Below, one piece after another: positions 16,298-23,824 of a DNA stretch of 64,000 nt (its first letter is position 1; every line of letters begins with the position of its first letter). The notes beneath the pieces are model-generated. The model searched no databases. It saw only the letters and a list, made by a program, of their open reading frames with translations, and was not told the origin of the DNA. The DNA comes from Clostridium sp. CAG:1000 (lineage in GTDB: Bacteria; Bacillota_I; Bacilli_A; RF39; UBA660): the NCBI GenBank assembly GCA_000436975.1, contig HG000342.1, forward strand, positions 1 through 64,000, written 5' to 3'. A program made the position numbers and the translations under genes.

Positions 16298-16969
16298 TTA
16301 TTTCTCCTTAACTATTCTTCCATCTTCTATAGTAATAATTCTATCCGCAACTGCTGCTATATCTAAATTATGAGTGATCATTATTATAGTTTGCTTATAT
16401 TCTTTATTTAATTTTTTAAGCAAATTTACAACCTCATCACTCGATTTAGAATCTAAGTTACCAGTAGGTTCATCTGCAAGTACTATTGCTGGTTTAGTAA
16501 TTAATGCTCTTCCTATAGATGTTCTTTGTTGCTGTCCTCCAGATAGTTCATTTGGCAAATGTTTTCTTCTTCTTTCAAGTCCTAGTAGTTTTATCATTTC
16601 ATCTAATTCAAACTTATCTACTTTTCTATTATCTAATAATAATGGTAAAGTAATATTTTCTTCAACTGTTAAAATGGGTATTAAGTTATAAAATTGATAT
16701 ATCAATCCTACTTCACGTCTTCTAAATATAGCAAGATTATCACTACTTAGTTTATAAATGTCTTTACCATCTATAAATACTTTACCACTGGTTGGAGTAT
16801 CTACGCCACCCATTAAATGTAATAAAGTAGATTTTCCACTTCCTGATGCTCCTACTATGGCTACAAATTCACCTTTTAAAACGCTAAATGATACATTATC
16901 TAGCGCAACCACTTTAGAATTTTCTTTTCCATATACTTTTGTTAAATTTTCAACTTTTAATATTTCCAT
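16298..16969 (-). CDS. ABC transporter ATP-binding protein (MacB/LolD type)
   Basis: Cytoplasmic ATPase of 223 residues that powers the FtsX-like permease encoded next. Walker A GASGSGKST lies at residues 40-48, followed by a Q-loop in LIYQFYNL, the signature LSGGQQQR near residue 143, Walker B IVLADEPTG with the catalytic glutamate, and the switch histidine in MITHNLD. The MacB/LolD subclass is recognised from EVGLIYQFYNLIPILTV and the LDSKSSDEV D-loop stretch. First gene of the two-gene operon. Its promoter carries direct repeats suited to the neighbouring response regulator. Confidence 0.93.
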   Translation of the reverse strand: MEILKVENLTKVYGKENSKVVALDNVSFSVLKGEFVAIVGASGSGKSTLLHLMGGVDTPTSGKVFIDGKDIYKLSSDNLAIFRRREVGLIYQFYNLIPILTVEENITLPLLLDNRKVDKFELDEMIKLLGLERRRKHLPNELSGGQQQRTSIGRALITKPAIVLADEPTGNLDSKSSDEVVNLLKKLNKEYKQTIIMITHNLDIAAVADRIITIEDGRIVKEK

Positions 16970-16996
16970 ACTCTTCTTCCCTTCACTTACAAATAA

Positions 16997-17029
16997 AGTA
17001 TATACTATCTAAAGTGACTCATAAGTGAC
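16997..17029 (-). promoter_or_regulatory. ABC operon promoter with a 7-4-7 direct repeat operator
   Basis: Plus-strand AAGTGAC occurs at 17012-17018 and again at 17023-17029, with TCAT between them: two identical 7-base sites with an 11-base period. On the minus strand they cover the -35 position of a promoter whose -10 is TATACT (16997-17002). Tandem heptamers at this period over the -35 are typical for activation by OmpR/PhoB-type regulators. Confidence 0.6.
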
Positions 17030-17049
17030 ATAATTAATTTTTTATTATA

Positions 17050-17077
17050 AAATAAAAAGCCTTCACATGAAGGCTTA
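17050..17077 (-). terminator. Terminator of the tRNA-Ala gene
   Basis: Minus-strand AAGCCTTCA-TG-TGAAGGCTT, a nine-pair stem, followed by TTTATTTTA, 11 bases after the CCA end of the tRNA. Confidence 0.88.
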
Positions 17078-17087
17078 TAATCCTAAT

Positions 17088-17164
17088 TGGTGGAGAATGT
17101 GGGACTTGAACCCGCGACCCCCTGCGTGCAAGGCAGGTGCTCTAGCCAACTGAGCTAATTCCCC
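17088..17164 (-). tRNA. tRNA-Ala (anticodon TGC)
   Basis: On the minus strand a 77-base cloverleaf including an encoded CCA. The acceptor stem GGGGAAT pairs with ATTCTCC (one G-U pair), the D arm is TAGCTCAGTTGG, the anticodon loop CTTGCAC carries TGC and sits on a CCTGC/GCAGG stem, and the T arm contains GGTTCAAGTCC. The discriminator is A. TGC with a wobble U reads all four alanine codons. It has a strong promoter and its own terminator and is not part of an rRNA operon here. Confidence 0.97.
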
Positions 17165-17199
17165 ATTAGGTAGGCACTTGATAAACATCAAGCATTTAA

Positions 17200-17229
17200 A
17201 TATTACCATAAATATTTAGTTAATGTCAA
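17200..17229 (-). promoter_or_regulatory. Promoter of tRNA-Ala
   Basis: Minus-strand TTGACA (17224-17229), 18 bases, then TAATAT (17200-17205). A short hairpin (CTTGAT-GTTT-ATCAAG, 17178-17193) lies in the leader between promoter and tRNA. Confidence 0.75.
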
Positions 17230-17239
17230 GCAAAAATAA

Positions 17240-18178
17240 TTATTTTACTAAAATATTCATGATTTCAAGTGCCAATTTAATATTATCATGCCTTATTTTG
17301 TCATTTTCTATCTTTATTAAAGGTTTATTAATATGTTCTATATTGATATTTTTAGAATCTATTTTTACTAAATCTTTTTGTTCAAGCGTTTCATATATTT
17401 TTTGCGTCTTTTTAGATACTTTTTTGCTATTTGTAATAACAGTGTCTATTTTTCTCTTTCCTAAATATGAATTTAATAAATTAATATGATCACTTGCTGT
17501 AAACCCATCAGTTTCTCCAGGTTGAGTCATTACATTACATACATACATTATTTTAGCATCGGATGAATCTATTGCTTTTATTATTTCTTTGCATAATAAA
17601 TGAGGAATAATACTTGTATAAACACTTCCCATACTAAGAATAATTGCATCTGCATCTTTAATTCTTTTAATAACTGATTTATTAACTTTAGGATTAACTT
17701 TGTAATATATCTTTTCTATCTTTTTATCACTTAATGTAATGTTATGTTCGCCTTCAATAACAGAGCCATCGCTCATCTTACCCATTAAAACTACATTATC
17801 ATCAGTAAGTGGTAATACTTCTCCTTTAAGATTTAATATTTTACTAATTTGAAGTACAGCATTTGATAAATTTCCATATATATCAGTAAGACCTGCAAGT
17901 AATAAATTTCCAAGTGAATGTCCATCTAAATCTCCATTTGATTTAAATCTATAATTAATCATTTTTTCGACTACATCTTCAGTCTCTGAAAGTGAAATAA
18001 GTACACTTCTTATATCGCCTACTGCTGGTACATTAAGTTCCTGTCTTATTTTACCACTACTCTTACCATCATCAGAAACACTAACGACTGCTGTAATATT
18101 AAAAGGAAATCTTTTAAGTCCTCTTAATAATACAGATTGTCCAGTTCCTCCACCTAATACAACTATATTTTTATCCAT
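17240..18178 (-). CDS. yvcK: YvcK/CofD-like gluconeogenesis factor
   Basis: A 312-residue protein of the CofD-like family that in Bacillus binds UDP-GlcNAc and is needed for growth and cell shape on gluconeogenic carbon. The N-terminal nucleotide-binding loop NIVVLGGGTGQSVLL, then VSVSDDGKSSG, DIRSVL, DGHSLGNLLLAGL and YVCNVMTQPGETDGF are the conserved YvcK blocks. The longer frame starts at 18214, but the ATG at 18178 gives the family start MDKNIVVLGGG and overlaps the stop of the VanY-like gene by one base (TAATG), with GGGGGAA just upstream. The usual partners rapZ and whiA do not flank it; a VanY-like protein does. Confidence 0.92.
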   Translation of the reverse strand: MDKNIVVLGGGTGQSVLLRGLKRFPFNITAVVSVSDDGKSSGKIRQELNVPAVGDIRSVLISLSETEDVVEKMINYRFKSNGDLDGHSLGNLLLAGLTDIYGNLSNAVLQISKILNLKGEVLPLTDDNVVLMGKMSDGSVIEGEHNITLSDKKIEKIYYKVNPKVNKSVIKRIKDADAIILSMGSVYTSIIPHLLCKEIIKAIDSSDAKIMYVCNVMTQPGETDGFTASDHINLLNSYLGKRKIDTVITNSKKVSKKTQKIYETLEQKDLVKIDSKNINIEHINKPLIKIENDKIRHDNIKLALEIMNILVK

Positions 18179-19116
18179 TAATTCCCCCAATATGCAAGAT
18201 ATTCCTCTAAGCATAAATTTTCATTATATATTATTGTAGATGCATCAGTACCCACATATCTAAGCCTCCACGTTGATGATTTAAATCTAGTTAAATTTTC
18301 TTTATCTTTAGGAAATCTAAATATAAATCCATATTTATGTGCATTTTCTTTAAGCCATTTATATTCCTCTGATTCAGTGGGATTATCTATTACTTTATTA
18401 TATGGCATCAAATCAAAAGACATACCTGTTTGATAATCAGAATGGCCTGGTTTCGCAACATATATATCCGCTTCACTCTCACCAAAACTATTCTTATAAT
18501 TATTATAAATATTTTCTTGTTCCTTATAACTTCTATAGCCATCAGATACTACAAAAGTATATCCTTCTTCTTTACCTGCATCTATTAAGCTAATGATATC
18601 ATTTAATATACTATTGCTTATCTTCTTTCCAGTATAAGCGTATAATGATGGAATGTCAACTATATCATCAGGTTCATAATCAGAAGAAAGACCATATATT
18701 CTATTTACTAACATTAAACTGCCTTTAGATGTATCAGTCTTCTTTTCATTATCCATCCAGTCAACATTTGCCTCTGTATTAATGATCGCTACTATTTCAT
18801 TATTTTTTTTACTTTCATTATCTTTTTTATATTCTAAATACTTGTCTAAATTTTTAAATAGAAAATATTTTTCTTTTGTTAAATTAACTATATCACTATT
18901 CTTCTTCATTGTTAATAACTTGTTAATTTCATCTTTTTTAAGATTTTTTGTTAGTTCTTTCACTTCTTTTTGACTATAGCCAATATTTAATAATTTATAC
19001 TCACTAGTACTTCTATAATTAATAATAGTTATTAATTTAATAATACCAAAAATCATCAAGCATAAAACTACTATGAAAGAAATTAATTTAAAATAATTAA
19101 GTTTTCTAACAACCAT
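18178..19116 (-). CDS. VanY-like (M15B) protein lacking metal ligands, probable pseudoenzyme
   Basis: A 312-residue membrane-anchored protein: one helix (about residues 9-30), a charged coiled linker, and from about residue 110 a domain clearly of the VanY/LdcB carboxypeptidase family (VSDGYRSYKEQ, KPGHSDYQTGMSFDL, WRLRYVG). The family zinc site is SxHxxGxAxD plus ExxH-type EPWH. Here the first histidine is Y228, only D235 is kept, the catalytic glutamate position is S281 and the last histidine is R284. It therefore probably binds muropeptides without cutting them. The start at 19116 follows GGTGATAAA; the longer frame begins at 19128. It overlaps the yvcK start by one base, so the two are made together. 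Confidence 0.8.
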   Translation of the reverse strand: MVVRKLNYFKLISFIVVLCLMIFGIIKLITIINYRSTSEYKLLNIGYSQKEVKELTKNLKKDEINKLLTMKKNSDIVNLTKEKYFLFKNLDKYLEYKKDNESKKNNEIVAIINTEANVDWMDNEKKTDTSKGSLMLVNRIYGLSSDYEPDDIVDIPSLYAYTGKKISNSILNDIISLIDAGKEEGYTFVVSDGYRSYKEQENIYNNYKNSFGESEADIYVAKPGHSDYQTGMSFDLMPYNKVIDNPTESEEYKWLKENAHKYGFIFRFPKDKENLTRFKSSTWRLRYVGTDASTIIYNENLCLEEYLAYWGN

Positions 19117-19149
19117 TTTATCACCCACATTAATTATAACACACTCTAA

Positions 19150-19179
19150 AGAAAAAAATAAATCACTAAGGATTTATTT
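19150..19179 (-). terminator. Intrinsic terminator of cysS
   Basis: Minus-strand AAATAAATC-CTTAGT-GATTTATTT, a nine-pair stem, followed by TTTTC. The cysS stop codon lies inside the 5' arm. Confidence 0.8.
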
Positions 19180-20571
19180 TACTTCATATACTGTTCCCTC
19201 TCTTGTGTCTTTTAAAATGATACCGCGCTCTAACAGTTCATTTCTAATTGAATCAGCAAGTTCATAATTTCCTTCTTTTTTAGCATTACTTCTTTTGATA
19301 ATCATATCTTCTATGTAACTAATTAATTCTTCATCATATTTTTCTTCTTTGATTAAATCAAGAGATAGTACTTTATCAAATGATTTTATTAATGCAAGTT
19401 TAGTATTATTATTTAAATCACTCTTAAGAACATCATACAATACCGTTAATGAATTAGATGTATTTAAGTTATCGCATAATGTTTCTTTAAACATATTATT
19501 ATATTTTTCAAATAGAGCCTTATCAACTTCACTTGAATCTTCATTAATAGATTTAATTTTGCTTATTAATTTATCATAAGTATTTTGAGCTCCTTCAAGT
19601 GATTCATACGTAAATAAAAGTTGCTTTTGATAATGTGATTGTAAACAAAACAATCTATATGCTAAAGGATTAAAACCTTTTTTAATAAGTAAATCAACTG
19701 TTAAAAATTCCCCATTAGATTTACTCATCTTACCACTTTTATCATTTAAATGTTCAACATGAAACCAATAATTACACCATTTCTTACCTATATAACTTTC
19801 TGTTTGAGCTATTTCGTTAGTGTGATGTGGAAAAATATTATCAACTCCACCACAGTGAATATCTAATTGTTCACCTAAATATTTTAATGATATGCAAGAA
19901 CATTCTATATGCCATCCAGGATATCCCATCCCCCATGGACTTTGCCATTTTAATTCTTGACTATCAAATTTTGATTTAGTAAACCAAAGTACGAAATCAG
20001 TTTTATTTCTCTTGTTTGTATCTTCTTCAACGCTTTCTCTAACACCATGCATAAGTTCTTCTTCATTGTGATTTGTAAGTTGATAGTATTCTTTAAGCTT
20101 AGATGTGTCAAAATACACATTACCATTTGTGAAATATGCATATCCTTTTTCCATTAAAACTTCAATGAATTTAATATAATCATCTATTAAGCTAGTAGCA
20201 GGAACAACTGTTTCAGGCCATTTAATATTTAATCTATCACAATCGTTTTTAAAACAATCAGTGTAATATTTAGCTATTTCTAAAACTGTCTTATGTTCCC
20301 TTTTGGCTCCTTTTAACATCTTATCTTCACCAGTATCAGCATCACTTGATAAATGACCTACATCTGTAATATTCATAACTCTTTTAACATTATATCCACA
20401 GTAGTTAAGTGCCTTTTCAAGAACATCCTCACATATATATGATCTTAAATTTCCAATATGAGCATAATGATATACTGTAGGACCACATGTATACATGGTT
20501 ACTTTATCTTTATTGTATGGAATAAAATCTTCTATTTTATGTCCAAGTGTATTATATATTTTAAATGACAT
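19174..20571 (-). CDS. cysS: Cysteinyl-tRNA synthetase
   Basis: Class I synthetase of 465 residues that charges tRNA-Cys. It has the CysS start TMYTCGPTVYHYAHIGN, which contains a zinc cysteine and the HIGN form of the HIGH signature, then the remaining zinc ligands in HIECSCI and GVDNIFPHHTNEIAQ, and the KMSKS loop in GKMSKSNG near residue 270. The C-terminal helical domain is complete. The start at 20571 is chosen because GAGGTG lies six bases before it; the longer frame uses a GTG at 20580 that overlaps this site. No T-box leader is visible in the 60 bases upstream. Confidence 0.96.
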   Translation of the reverse strand: MSFKIYNTLGHKIEDFIPYNKDKVTMYTCGPTVYHYAHIGNLRSYICEDVLEKALNYCGYNVKRVMNITDVGHLSSDADTGEDKMLKGAKREHKTVLEIAKYYTDCFKNDCDRLNIKWPETVVPATSLIDDYIKFIEVLMEKGYAYFTNGNVYFDTSKLKEYYQLTNHNEEELMHGVRESVEEDTNKRNKTDFVLWFTKSKFDSQELKWQSPWGMGYPGWHIECSCISLKYLGEQLDIHCGGVDNIFPHHTNEIAQTESYIGKKWCNYWFHVEHLNDKSGKMSKSNGEFLTVDLLIKKGFNPLAYRLFCLQSHYQKQLLFTYESLEGAQNTYDKLISKIKSINEDSSEVDKALFEKYNNMFKETLCDNLNTSNSLTVLYDVLKSDLNNNTKLALIKSFDKVLSLDLIKEEKYDEELISYIEDMIIKRSNAKKEGNYELADSIRNELLERGIILKDTREGTVYEVK

Positions 20572-20629
20572 ATTATTCACCTCTTATTTGATTCTACCAT
20601 ATTTTATTATTTAATTCCATTTCTATATC

Positions 20630-20655
20630 AAAAAAGAATGAATTATTCACTCTTC
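20630..20655 (-). terminator. Intrinsic terminator of recA
   Basis: Minus-strand AAGAGTGAAT pairs with ATTCATTCTT (one G-U pair), followed by TTTTGAT. The recA stop codon lies in the loop region. Confidence 0.75.
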
Positions 20656-21659
20656 TTTGGTTTTTCTTCCTCTACATTAAATAAATCATTTCTAACTTTT
20701 TTGCTTATCTCATCATATAAGGCTTTGTTATTTTTAAGTACTAGTTTAACGTTTTCTTTGCCTTGCCCGATCTTTTCACCTTTATAACTAAACCATGCGC
20801 CACTTTTATCTATAATTCCCATACTTGCTGCTAAATCAATAACCTCACCTATTTTAGAAATTCCTTCGCCATACATAATTTCAACTTCAGCTGTTTTAAA
20901 TGGAGGAGCAACTTTATTTTTAACTACTTTAATAACTGTTTTATTACCAAGAACATCGCCATTAACTTTAATTTGCTCACCACGTCTAACATCTAGTCTA
21001 ACAGTTGAATAGAACTTAAGTGCTCTACCACCTGGGGTAGTTTCAGGATTACCAAACATGACCCCTACTTTTTCTCTTAATTGATTTATAAATATACAAA
21101 TAGTATTAGTTTTGTTAATAATTCCACCTAATTTTCTTAATGCTTGACTCATAAGTCTTGCTTGTAATCCAACGTGACTATCTCCCATTTCCCCTTCAAT
21201 TTCAGCTTGTGGAACTAGTGCTGCAACAGAGTCAATTACTATAATACTCATTGCTTCACTTCTAACTAACGCTTCTACTATTTCTAATGCTTGTTCACCA
21301 GTATCAGGTTGTGATAATAATAATTCATCTGTATCAACACCTAGCTTTTTAGCATATACAGGGTCTAATGCATGTTCTGCATCAATAAACGCAGCTCTTC
21401 CTCCTGTCTTTTGCACTTCAGCAATAGCATGTAAAGCAATAGTAGTCTTACCACTTGATTCAGGTCCAAATATTTCAATTATTCTTCCCTTAGGATATCC
21501 TCCTACTCCTAAAGCTCTATCAAGCATTAAAGAACCACTTGATACAACATCTACATTTCTAACTCCCTTTTCTCCCAATTTCATAATAGCGCCTTTACCA
21601 AATTGTTTTTCAATATCAGCAAGCACTTGATCTAAAGTTTTATCTTTGTCTTTTTTCAT
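20643..21659 (-). CDS. recA: Recombinase RecA
   Basis: Homologous recombination and SOS coprotease protein of 338 residues. Walker A GPESSGKTT lies near residues 65-73, then FIDAEHALDP, LLLSQPDTGEQALEI, VIDSVAALVP (Walker B), and the DNA-binding loops in EIEGEMGDSHVG and QLREKVGVMFGNPETTPGG. The C-terminal domain is present, with an acidic tail (VEEEKPKKSE). AAAGGAG precedes ATG 21659. A canonical promoter and a palindrome lie upstream. The ymfM-pgsA-(cinA)-recA order of Bacillus is kept except that cinA is missing. Confidence 0.98.
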   Translation of the reverse strand: MKKDKDKTLDQVLADIEKQFGKGAIMKLGEKGVRNVDVVSSGSLMLDRALGVGGYPKGRIIEIFGPESSGKTTIALHAIAEVQKTGGRAAFIDAEHALDPVYAKKLGVDTDELLLSQPDTGEQALEIVEALVRSEAMSIIVIDSVAALVPQAEIEGEMGDSHVGLQARLMSQALRKLGGIINKTNTICIFINQLREKVGVMFGNPETTPGGRALKFYSTVRLDVRRGEQIKVNGDVLGNKTVIKVVKNKVAPPFKTAEVEIMYGEGISKIGEVIDLAASMGIIDKSGAWFSYKGEKIGQGKENVKLVLKNNKALYDEISKKVRNDLFNVEEEKPKKSE

Positions 21660-21683
21660 AGTTAATTCTCCTTTGATAACTTA

Positions 21684-21712
21684 ATTGTAAACTAAATATT
21701 TTTCTTTGTCAA
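21684..21712 (-). promoter_or_regulatory. Promoter of recA
   Basis: Minus-strand consensus TTGACA (21707-21712), exactly 17 bases, TACAAT (21684-21689), about 24 bases before the recA start. Confidence 0.85.
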
Positions 21713-21722
21713 TACTTTTTTG

Positions 21723-21736
21723 CAAACAATTGTTTG
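21723..21736. promoter_or_regulatory. Perfect palindrome upstream of recA, possible SOS operator
   Basis: CAAACAATTGTTTG is a perfect 14-base inverted repeat located 10 bases upstream of the recA -35. It resembles the Gram-positive LexA box (GAAC, four bases, GTTC) with the outer G/C pair changed to A/T. No copy is seen before uvrB. Confidence 0.4.
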
Positions 21737-21814
21737 ATATAAAATTTAATTATTATTTTGAAAAATATCTTATAATTATTTTTTATATTTTTACTAACAA
21801 TAATAATATTTTTT

Positions 21815-21854
21815 TGCAAATAAAAAAGAATAGATTCTTAAAATCTACTCTTTT
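21815..21854 (-). terminator. Intrinsic terminator of pgsA
   Basis: A 13-pair stem (21824-21836 with 21842-21854, one G-U/A-C position) with an A-run on the plus strand giving a U-run in the minus-strand transcript. Confidence 0.8.
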
Positions 21855-21860
21855 TAAAGA

Positions 21861-22454
21861 TTAATTGTTTATTAAATATTTCTTATTCTTAACATAATAT
21901 TCTACGCCAGATATCACTGATAATACAGTTGCTATCATAATTAGTGCTCTTGCCGGATTAATATTAATTAATGAAAATGGTAAGTTATAGAAAAATAATA
22001 ATGTTATACCACTCATCATACAAGCTGTTTTAATTTTACCAGTTTTAGATGCTCCAACTGCTCCAGATTTTTGACCTGCAACCATTTTAATTGAATCAAC
22101 AATTATATCTCTTGATACTATAACAACTGGAACTACTACGCTAATATATCCATTAACTGCAAGAACTATTAACACTGCATTAACTAATATTTTATCTGCA
22201 ATTGCATCCATTACTTTACCTATATCAGTAACTAAGTTATATTTTCTTGCTAAATGTCCATCTAAGAAATCTGTTAATGAAGCAACTACAAATATAATTC
22301 CACAAATTACATATTTACTATCCATTATAATTTTTCCATTTATTTGAAATTCTGGAAAATCAAGACCTATTCTATTCATTGGAAATATCATAAGAACAAT
22401 CAATAATATAGAAAGTATTATTCTACATATAGTTATTTTATTTGGAACATTCAT
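21861..22454 (-). CDS. pgsA: CDP-diacylglycerol-glycerol-3-phosphate 3-phosphatidyltransferase
   Basis: Membrane enzyme that makes phosphatidylglycerol phosphate, the committed step to phosphatidylglycerol. The 197 residues hold several membrane helices and the complete CDP-alcohol phosphotransferase signature DFLDGHLARKY followed by TDIGKVMDAIADK, with all conserved aspartates. The start is ATG 22454 (MNVPNKIT) with AAAGGAG upstream; the longer frame reaching 22538 overlaps the preceding gene and is rejected. It starts one base after the rodZ-like stop, so the two form an operon, as in Bacillus. Confidence 0.93.
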   Translation of the reverse strand: MNVPNKITICRIILSILLIVLMIFPMNRIGLDFPEFQINGKIIMDSKYVICGIIFVVASLTDFLDGHLARKYNLVTDIGKVMDAIADKILVNAVLIVLAVNGYISVVVPVVIVSRDIIVDSIKMVAGQKSGAVGASKTGKIKTACMMSGITLLFFYNLPFSLININPARALIMIATVLSVISGVEYYVKNKKYLINN

Positions 22455-22455
22455 G

Positions 22456-22947
22456 CTAAAATCTCCTTTCGAATTCATCAAATATAACAGATAAATTATC
22501 CGTACTACTATTTTTAATAAAATGAATAATAAGCACAATAAGTATTACCATAAATATTAACGCACAAATATATATAATGATATATTTATAATCATTAGTC
22601 TTCTTAGGCGCGGTATATGGAGAAACAATCTTGTTGTCTTCTTGTTTCTTTTCAATTACCTTTATCTCTTTAGTTTTTTCAAGTATGTCATTAATGGGTA
22701 TTCTAGATGTATATCCAAATATAAAATCATTAAATTTATCCATTATTTCATCTTCATCAAGATTTAAATATACAGCATATTTTCTAATTAAATCTTTAAG
22801 AAAAAATATATCTTTAAAAGCATTGGCATTTCCATCTTCTAAATTATCAAGTTGGCTTTCAGTAATATTTAAATCTCTAAGTACTTCTTCTTTAGATAGC
22901 TCAATACTTTCTCTTGCTTCTTTAAAGCATTGTCCTATTTCTTTCAC
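22456..22947 (-). CDS. Short RodZ-like helix-turn-helix membrane protein
   Basis: A 163-residue cytoskeletal adaptor candidate. The first 85 residues are the RodZ-type helix-turn-helix domain (IGQCFKEARESIELSKEEVLRDLNI, then LKDLIRKYAVYLNLDEDEI), which in RodZ binds MreB. A linker and one membrane helix (about residues 124-144) follow. Only about 18 residues lie outside, so the large periplasmic domain of classical RodZ is missing. The start is a GTG at 22947 preceded by AGGAGATTAAT. Adjacent upstream of pgsA, as Bacillus ymfM. No mreB is in the window. Confidence 0.8.
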   Translation of the reverse strand: MKEIGQCFKEARESIELSKEEVLRDLNITESQLDNLEDGNANAFKDIFFLKDLIRKYAVYLNLDEDEIMDKFNDFIFGYTSRIPINDILEKTKEIKVIEKKQEDNKIVSPYTAPKKTNDYKYIIIYICALIFMVILIVLIIHFIKNSSTDNLSVIFDEFERRF

Positions 22948-22971
22948 ATTAATCTCCTATAAAATAAAAAA

Positions 22972-23325
22972 GCATAATTTTTAATAAGCCATGTTCTGTA
23001 CCTTTGAAAGGTGACAAACATTTATCTAAGGATTACTCCTTCCCTTACTCCTTTATTATTCATTTGTAAGAGTTCCCCTACCAAATTTGGGTTTCTCACT
23101 CGTGGGGTTTACCTCGTTCCACTACTCTTATTCCTAAGAGTCATCGTCACTATGGCACTTTTATAGCTAATTTAATCAGGTCTTGATTATTTCGCAGCCG
23201 TTAATACTTTGTATTACCTAAGGTTATTTTTTCCCTTAGCACGAACACTTTCATGCATTCCAGCATGAGTGAGCATGGACTTTCCTCTACATATTAAATA
23301 TGCAGCGTTTGTCTAAAAAATTATT
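22972..23325 (-). ncRNA. rnpB: RNase P RNA, type B
   Basis: Catalytic RNA that trims the 5' ends of tRNAs. On the minus strand the 5' part contains GAGGAAAGTCCATGCTC and the 3' part ACAGAACATGGCTTA, which pair as the universal P4 helix (CR-I and CR-V). Between them lies the ACGGCTGCGAAATAAT block and the type B peripheral stems seen in Bacilli. The ends are set by the P1 helix: 23314-23324 pairs with 22974-22984. A run of six T follows (22966-22971) and would terminate transcription. The 5' end overlaps the gpsB stop codon. The gpsB-rnpB order matches Bacillus subtilis. It fills the only gene-free stretch over 300 bases. Confidence 0.95.
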
Positions 23326-23644
23326 CTTCTCCATAAACTACTTTTTCTAAATCACTAATTCTTTTTAATAAATCAACATTAGTTACACCCTTTGGGCTTG
23401 CAGATTTGGCTATTTCAAGTGAGGACTTTAAGTTTCTAATTTCTGCTTTTAACTTTGCGTTATCAGACTCTAATGCTTTTATTTCAGTTATTAATCTTTT
23501 AGTAGTTGTTTCAAAGTCAACATAATCTTTAATAATTAAATCTAAAAATTGATCTACCTCTTGTGGTCTATACCCTCTAGCATCTATTTTAAAATCCTTT
23601 TCAAGTATTTCTCTAGCAGTTAGAAACTTCTTATCTTCATACAT
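23321..23644 (-). CDS. gpsB: Cell division protein GpsB
   Basis: Small DivIVA-like coiled-coil protein that coordinates septal and side-wall peptidoglycan synthesis. The N-terminal domain (KKFLTAREILEKDFK, RGYRPQEVDQFLD) carries the membrane- and PBP-binding residues, then a coiled coil (about residues 35-75) and a short helical trimerisation tail (NVDLLKRISDLEKVVYG). The start is placed at ATG 23644 (MYEDKKFL), which aligns with known GpsB proteins and has GAGAGG nine bases before it; the longer frame starts with TTG at 23665. Its stop codon is inside the 5' end of rnpB. Confidence 0.92.
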   Translation of the reverse strand: MYEDKKFLTAREILEKDFKIDARGYRPQEVDQFLDLIIKDYVDFETTTKRLITEIKALESDNAKLKAEIRNLKSSLEIAKSASPKGVTNVDLLKRISDLEKVVYGEE

Positions 23645-23705
23645 ACTTTTTAGCCTCTCTTCCAATATAATTTTACTACAAACTATATTAATAAGTCAAT
23701 ATCAT

Positions 23706-23731
23706 CAAAAAAGCAAACCATTAAAGTTTGC
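23706..23731 (-). terminator. Terminator of the 26-codon micro-gene
   Basis: Minus-strand GCAAAC-TTTAATG-GTTTGC followed by six T, immediately after (and including) the TAA of the small frame at 23721. Confidence 0.7.
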
Positions 23732-23801
23732 CTATATATTCAATTATCACCTCGTCCAGTGCATTATCAAATTCTTTAAAATACTTATTTATATTCTTTA
23801 T
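23721..23801 (-). CDS. Candidate micro-gene without ATG/GTG/TTG start
   Basis: A 26-codon frame between fmt and gpsB that is framed like a gene. It has a promoter (23825-23852), a strong GGAGGTG ribosome site with seven bases to its first possible codon, and a terminator directly after the TAA. The predicted peptide is amphipathic and acidic, ends EYIGKL and has no membrane helix. The only codon at ribosome-site distance is ATA, a rare initiator; a TAG stop lies further upstream in the same frame. It could be a true ATA-started small protein, a decayed gene, or a small RNA whose folding mimics these signals. No homologue is recognised. Confidence 0.3.
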   Translation of the reverse strand: MKNINKYFKEFDNALDEVIIEYIGKL

Positions 23802-23824
23802 ATACCCACCTCCATATAGATAAT

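Noticed and set aside
13008..16969. BceRS-BceAB bacitracin module
   Set aside because: The gene set is similar, but the kinase has a real outer domain and the permease has two outer domains with about eight helices, unlike BceS and BceB.
16374..17012. Two plus-strand frames of about 100 and 84 residues opposite the ABC ATPase
   Set aside because: Antisense shadows of a gene with all ABC motifs; no independent signals.
20572..20642. T-box riboswitch before cysS
   Set aside because: The gap between recA's terminator region and cysS is too short and lacks a T-box sequence; cysS has only a plain ribosome site.
22446..22538. Longer pgsA start overlapping the rodZ-like gene
   Set aside because: The ATG at 22454 has AAAGGAG and gives the family-typical start; the longer frame is only open by chance.
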